NCBI GenBank assembly: GCA_043802125.1
Contig: JAZDLG010000009.1
Span: 1-9,266, forward strand
Origin: Phelpsiimicrobium sp043802125
Lineage (GTDB): Bacteria > Omnitrophota > Gorgyraeia > Velamenicoccales > Velamenicoccaceae
Direction: 5' to 3'
Length of the DNA: 9,266 nt
Shown here: in pieces, positions 6,823 through 9,266 of the stretch
How positions within the stretch are numbered: position 1 is the first letter of the stretch
Layout of the letters: every line of letters begins with the position of its first letter
Notes under the pieces: generated by a model
The model's database searches: none
Seen by the model: only the letters and a program-made list of their open reading frames with translations
Told to the model about the DNA's origin: nothing
Translations under genes and position numbers: made by a program

Positions 6823-6985
6823 CAGTACGAGTCCCTGCCGCAGACGGTATTTTTTGCCGTCTGCTACGGCTTACGTCTCGGGTGTTACGCTCCATAAGAG
6901 CGTGTCGCTACACCCTCACCGTAAATCCTTGCAGACATCTGGCAAAAAATCCCTGATTGTCTGCGTTGCAGGAACTCGCACTGCT
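6821..6985. mobile_element. 165-bp imperfect palindrome, MITE/REP-like element
   Basis: Nearly the whole space between tatD and the DUF362 gene is one long inverted repeat. Nine strictly nested blocks pair: 6821-6826 with 6980-6985 (AGCAGT), 6828-6832 with 6974-6978, 6834-6838 with 6968-6972, 6839-6845 with 6959-6965 (CGCAGAC), 6849-6858 with 6941-6950 (ATTTTTTGCC), 6859-6864 with 6931-6936 (GTCTGC), 6871-6875 with 6920-6924, 6880-6885 with 6910-6915 (GGGTGT), and 6887-6892 with 6898-6903 (ACGCTC) around the loop CATAA. About 56 base pairs form, with small bulges. GCAGT...ACTGC is flanked on both sides by TTA, which could be a three-base target duplication but may be chance. I see no transposase and no convincing coding frame. 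It could be a nonautonomous transposable element, a REP-type repeat or a structured RNA. Confidence 0.8.
6840..6864 (+). other. Local hairpin in the left arm of the palindrome
   Basis: GCAGACGG (6840-6847) and CCGTCTGC (6857-6864) form a perfect eight-base-pair stem with a nine-base, T-rich loop. The bases of this stem also pair with the right arm in the full-length fold, so the two structures exclude each other. No run of T follows the stem on either strand, so it is not a standard intrinsic terminator. Confidence 0.7.
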
Positions 6986-7009
6986 TATAAAGTCTATTAA
7001 TTATATACG

Positions 7010-8173
7010 ATGGACAACCACAAGATTTCATTAGTGAAATGCGGAAGTTATGATACCGCGCAGGTCGAAAATGCGGTAAGGCGCGCTGTTGACCTCTTGG
7101 GCGGGATAGAGGGGTTTGTTAAGCCCGGAGAGAAGGTTCTTTTGAAGCCGAACCTTTTGACGGACACAGAACCCGACAAGGGCATCACGACACACCCGGA
7201 AGTCGTGCGCGCCGTAATCCGCCTGATAAGGCCTATAACAAAAAATATTTTTTGCGGGGATGCGCCGAGCGTCTGGGGAGAGAAAAGGGATGTTGACCGG
7301 GTTTATGAAACGACCGGAATAAAAAAAGTCTGCAACGAAGAGGGCGCAGAGCTCGTTTATTTTACTCATCCTGTTTTAAAAAACGGATACCCGATAGCAG
7401 ATTGGGTGTTTAAGTGCGACCGCTTTATTAATATACCGAAGTTTAAGACCCATGCCTATACAATTTTGACTGCGGCTCTTAAGAATTTGTTTGGCTTGAT
7501 AGTAGGAATGCATAAGATGAAGGTGCATTTTGATAATCCTAAACCTTCCGAACTCAGCCGCGTGATCGTAGATATCTATCAGATGCGCAAACCCGACTTA
7601 AATATTTTAGACGGGATCGTCGCTATGGAAGGCCAGGGCCCGGGTTCTGCAGGCACTTTAAGGAAGTTCAATCTGATCGCCGTTGGCCCGGATGGCTTGA
7701 GCATGGATGTGGTTTTGGCTCACTTGATGAACCTTAAAGTTTTGGATATACCGACGAATAAAGAGGCTATAAGCCGCGGGTTAGGTACAGGCGATCTTGG
7801 GTCCATTGAGATCCTTGGAGATAAGTGGCGCGATTTCGCTGTGTCCGATTTTAAGCTGCCCAGGGCAGGCCTGCTTTCAAGGCTGCCTAAGATGCCAAAG
7901 TTTGCTGCGGATATCATAACTTCTTTTTTGACGGGTAAGCCGTATCCTGTTGTTTCAAGGTGTAAGTTATGCGGCGCGTGCCGGAAGATATGCCCGGCCT
8001 CTGCCATACGCGAAGTGAACGAAGTGCACGAAGTGAACGAAGTGAACGGAGTGCATGGACGGATGATCTTTGACCGCGCAAAATGCATCGCCTGTCTTTG
8101 CTGTCAGGAAGTATGCCCGCATAACGCCATAGAAATTAAAAAGAGCCTGTTGATGAAGATATTGGTAAGATAA
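7010..8173 (+). CDS. DUF362 protein with two C-terminal [4Fe-4S] motifs
   Basis: Residues about 1-300 match the DUF362 family (PF04015): KISLVKCGSYD, VLLKPNLL, GDAPSVWG, INIPKFKTHAYTILTAALKNLFG and the later DGIVAMEGQGP. The C-terminus is a bacterial 2[4Fe-4S] ferredoxin-like module: C318xxC321xxC324xxxC328P and C359xxC362xxC365xxxC369P. The role of the family is not well defined; these proteins are usually described as putative iron-sulfur oxidoreductases. No signal peptide or membrane helix is visible, so it is probably cytoplasmic. The two cluster motifs are separated by a repeated acidic stretch, residues 335-349, from a DNA tandem repeat. The ATG at 7010 lacks a clear ribosome site, but MDNHKISLVKC is a typical family start. 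mtnA follows 15 bases after the stop, so the two are probably cotranscribed; a functional link is not established. The palindrome lies 24 bases upstream and could affect expression. Confidence 0.9.
   Translation: MDNHKISLVKCGSYDTAQVENAVRRAVDLLGGIEGFVKPGEKVLLKPNLLTDTEPDKGITTHPEVVRAVIRLIRPITKNIFCGDAPSVWGEKRDVDRVYETTGIKKVCNEEGAELVYFTHPVLKNGYPIADWVFKCDRFINIPKFKTHAYTILTAALKNLFGLIVGMHKMKVHFDNPKPSELSRVIVDIYQMRKPDLNILDGIVAMEGQGPGSAGTLRKFNLIAVGPDGLSMDVVLAHLMNLKVLDIPTNKEAISRGLGTGDLGSIEILGDKWRDFAVSDFKLPRAGLLSRLPKMPKFAADIITSFLTGKPYPVVSRCKLCGACRKICPASAIREVNEVHEVNEVNGVHGRMIFDRAKCIACLCCQEVCPHNAIEIKKSLLMKILVR
8011..8055. repeat. 9-bp tandem repeat in frame between two Fe-S motifs
   Basis: Five consecutive nine-base units with consensus CGAAGTGAA occupy 8011-8055: CGAAGTGAA, CGAAGTGCA, CGAAGTGAA, CGAAGTGAA and CGGAGTGCA. 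They encode E-V-N/H triplets (residues 335-349), inserted exactly between the first and second four-cysteine motifs. In normal 2[4Fe-4S] ferredoxins this linker is variable, so the expansion is tolerated. The unit is a multiple of three and keeps the frame. Confidence 0.93.
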
Positions 8174-8176
8174 AAC

Positions 8177-8182
8177 GAGGTG
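8177..8182 (+). promoter_or_regulatory. Ribosome binding site deciding the mtnA start
   Basis: GAGGTG is six bases before the ATG at 8189. The in-frame GTG at 8180 lies inside this site and has no ribosome site of its own, so the ATG is the better start. The same arrangement, a GTG hidden inside the Shine-Dalgarno sequence, occurs at metG. Confidence 0.75.
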
Positions 8183-8188
8183 GGGGAT

Positions 8189-9250
8189 ATGGAACAAAAA
8201 TTATTCGTGAAACCTATCGCCTGGCATAATGGCACTATCAGGTTGATTGATCAGACGCAGCTGCCGGTAGCGTTGAAATATGAAGAATGCCGGCGCGTCT
8301 CGGACGTCTGGCGAGCTATCAAAAAATTAAAAGTACGCGGCGCGCCGCTTATAGGCATCGCAGGCGCCCTCGGGTTTCTTTTAGGGATGCATAAGGCAAG
8401 GGCTAAAGGCTTGCTTAAAGAAGCCAAGAAACTAAATTCGTATCTCGCCTCAAGCCGGCCCACAGCTGTAAATCTCTCCTGGGCTCTTGATCTGATGCAG
8501 GCTGTTGTGGAAGCTCATCAGGGAGCATCAAAGAAAGTTGTTTGTGGCCTTCTAAAAACAGAAGTGGAGCGCATCATCCATGAAGATATTCAGATGTGTT
8601 TTAAGATGAGCGAATACGGCTCAAGGCTTATTAAGCCGCAAGACAGCCTTATGACGGTCTGTAATGCCGGCGGCCTTGCCACCAGCGGTTACGGTACGGC
8701 CCTGGGAGTATTTTACAGGGCGCACGAAGAGGGAAAGAAAATAAAAGTCTATGCCTGCGAGACAAGGCCTTTGCTGCAAGGGGCGCGCCTGACCACATGG
8801 GAGCTAAAGCACAACGGTATTGATGTGACGCTTATCTGCGATAATATGGCTGCTGACATTATGCGAAAAGGCAAGGTCAACGCTGTATTTGTAGGAGCAG
8901 ACAGAATAGCTGCTAACGGAGATTTTGCCAACAAGATAGGCACTTACAGCCTCGCTGTCCTGGCGCATCACCATAAAATACCTTTTTATTGCGTTGCGCC
9001 TTTTTCAACGTTTGATCTGTCTTTATCCAGCGGCTCTGCTATACCCATAGAAGAAAGAGACAAGAAGGAAGTGACAACGCTTTATTTCAAGCGTCCGATA
9101 GCTCCGGAAGGCATCAAAGTCTTTAATCCGGCTTTTGATGTGACGCCCTGGAGCCTTGTTACAGCCATTATCACGGAAAAAGGCATAATCCAAAAACCAT
9201 TCTATGAAAGTATAAGGGCTTTGTATGGACACACCATTAAAAAAAGTTAA
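8189..9250 (+). CDS. mtnA: S-methyl-5-thioribose-1-phosphate isomerase
   Basis: This enzyme of the eIF2B-related fold converts 5-methylthioribose-1-phosphate to methylthioribulose-1-phosphate in methionine salvage, recycling the methylthioadenosine left by polyamine synthesis and other reactions. The family motifs are clear: VRGAPLIGIAGALG near residue 50, TVC158NAGGLATSGYGTALG with the catalytic cysteine, YACETRPLLQGARLTTWEL, and GAD238RIAANGD with the catalytic aspartate. The tail contains AIPIEERD and FNPAFDVTP. Counted from the ATG at 8189 it has 353 residues, the usual length. Related enzymes handle 5-deoxyribose-1-phosphate or, in archaea, ribose-1,5-bisphosphate; the AIPIEER and CETRP motifs favour MtnA, but a deoxyribose side role is possible. 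No other salvage gene (mtnK, mtnP, mtnB) is seen in the window. Its end overlaps a likely next gene starting at 9225. Confidence 0.95.
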   Translation: MEQKLFVKPIAWHNGTIRLIDQTQLPVALKYEECRRVSDVWRAIKKLKVRGAPLIGIAGALGFLLGMHKARAKGLLKEAKKLNSYLASSRPTAVNLSWALDLMQAVVEAHQGASKKVVCGLLKTEVERIIHEDIQMCFKMSEYGSRLIKPQDSLMTVCNAGGLATSGYGTALGVFYRAHEEGKKIKVYACETRPLLQGARLTTWELKHNGIDVTLICDNMAADIMRKGKVNAVFVGADRIAANGDFANKIGTYSLAVLAHHHKIPFYCVAPFSTFDLSLSSGSAIPIEERDKKEVTTLYFKRPIAPEGIKVFNPAFDVTPWSLVTAIITEKGIIQKPFYESIRALYGHTIKKS

Positions 9251-9266
9251 GGAAGTCGGTTTGATA
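9225..9266 (+). CDS. Start of an unidentified gene, cut by the window end
   Basis: An ATG at 9225 opens a frame that runs to the window end, reading MDTPLKKVKEVGLI. It is preceded by a good ribosome site, AAGGG at 9214-9218, with a six-base gap. It would overlap the last 26 bases of mtnA, in keeping with the overlapping gene ends elsewhere here. Fourteen residues are too few to name a family. Confidence 0.5.
   Translation, partial: MDTPLKKVKEVGLI

Noticed and set aside
6821..6985. Ordinary rho-independent terminator of tatD
   Set aside because: The central stem and the left hairpin are not followed by a T tract on either strand, and the structure is far larger than a terminator.
6794..7000. 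A 68-codon open frame spanning the end of tatD and the palindrome
   Set aside because: It starts inside tatD in another frame, has no ribosome site or recognisable protein pattern, and its body is the palindrome. The open frame is a by-product of structured DNA.
6986..7009. Promoter -10-like AT-rich sequence before the DUF362 gene
   Set aside because: TATAAAG and TATATAC resemble -10 boxes, but no suitable -35 is visible inside the palindrome at the right distance, and such AT-rich text is common by chance.
8011..8055. CRISPR-like array
   Set aside because: The nine-base units are contiguous without spacers and lie in frame inside a gene, so this is a minisatellite and not a CRISPR.

Overview
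This is a densely packed bacterial chromosome segment. All nine complete genes lie on the + strand, and most have overlapping or nearly touching ends, so the block cysE to ricT is probably one transcription unit. The order is cysE, cysS, tmk, holB, ricT, metG, tatD, a 165-bp palindromic element, a DUF362 ferredoxin-like gene, mtnA, and the first codons of one more gene that runs off the right edge. The mid-range GC, short bacterial-type enzymes, GTG starts and strong Shine-Dalgarno sites fit a free-living or environmental bacterium. The tmk-holB-ricT-metG-tatD order resembles the replication-proximal cluster of Bacillota. The small tandem repeats inside conserved genes and the mixed protein characters suggest an uncultivated lineage such as Omnitrophota or a relative. 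That placement is inference, because no 16S or other decisive marker is present.

Region 1 (1-2108) makes and charges cysteine: CysE makes O-acetylserine, the cysteine precursor, and CysS loads cysteine on its tRNA. CysE carries an unusual hydrophobic N-terminus at the window edge. Region 2 (2108-4463) holds thymidylate kinase, the DNA polymerase III delta' clamp-loader subunit and the cysteine-rich PSP1/RicT protein, linked by translational overlaps. Region 3 (4464-6822) holds methionyl-tRNA synthetase and a TatD-type metal-dependent nuclease. A 15-bp tandem repeat has expanded in frame inside metG.

Region 4 (6821-6985) is the most unusual part. Almost the entire gap between tatD and the DUF362 gene is one imperfect palindrome that begins within the tatD stop codon. 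It looks like an inserted MITE- or REP-like element whose arms can also fold locally. Region 5 (7010-9250) holds a DUF362 protein with two C-terminal [4Fe-4S] motifs, separated by a second in-frame tandem repeat of 9-bp units, and MtnA of methionine salvage. A further gene probably starts at 9225.

Most of the window is ordinary housekeeping. The points of interest are the palindromic element, the two in-frame minisatellites in conserved enzymes, a strong inverted repeat inside holB, the membrane-like N-terminus of CysE and an atypical P-loop in thymidylate kinase. I do not see a complete new multi-gene system.
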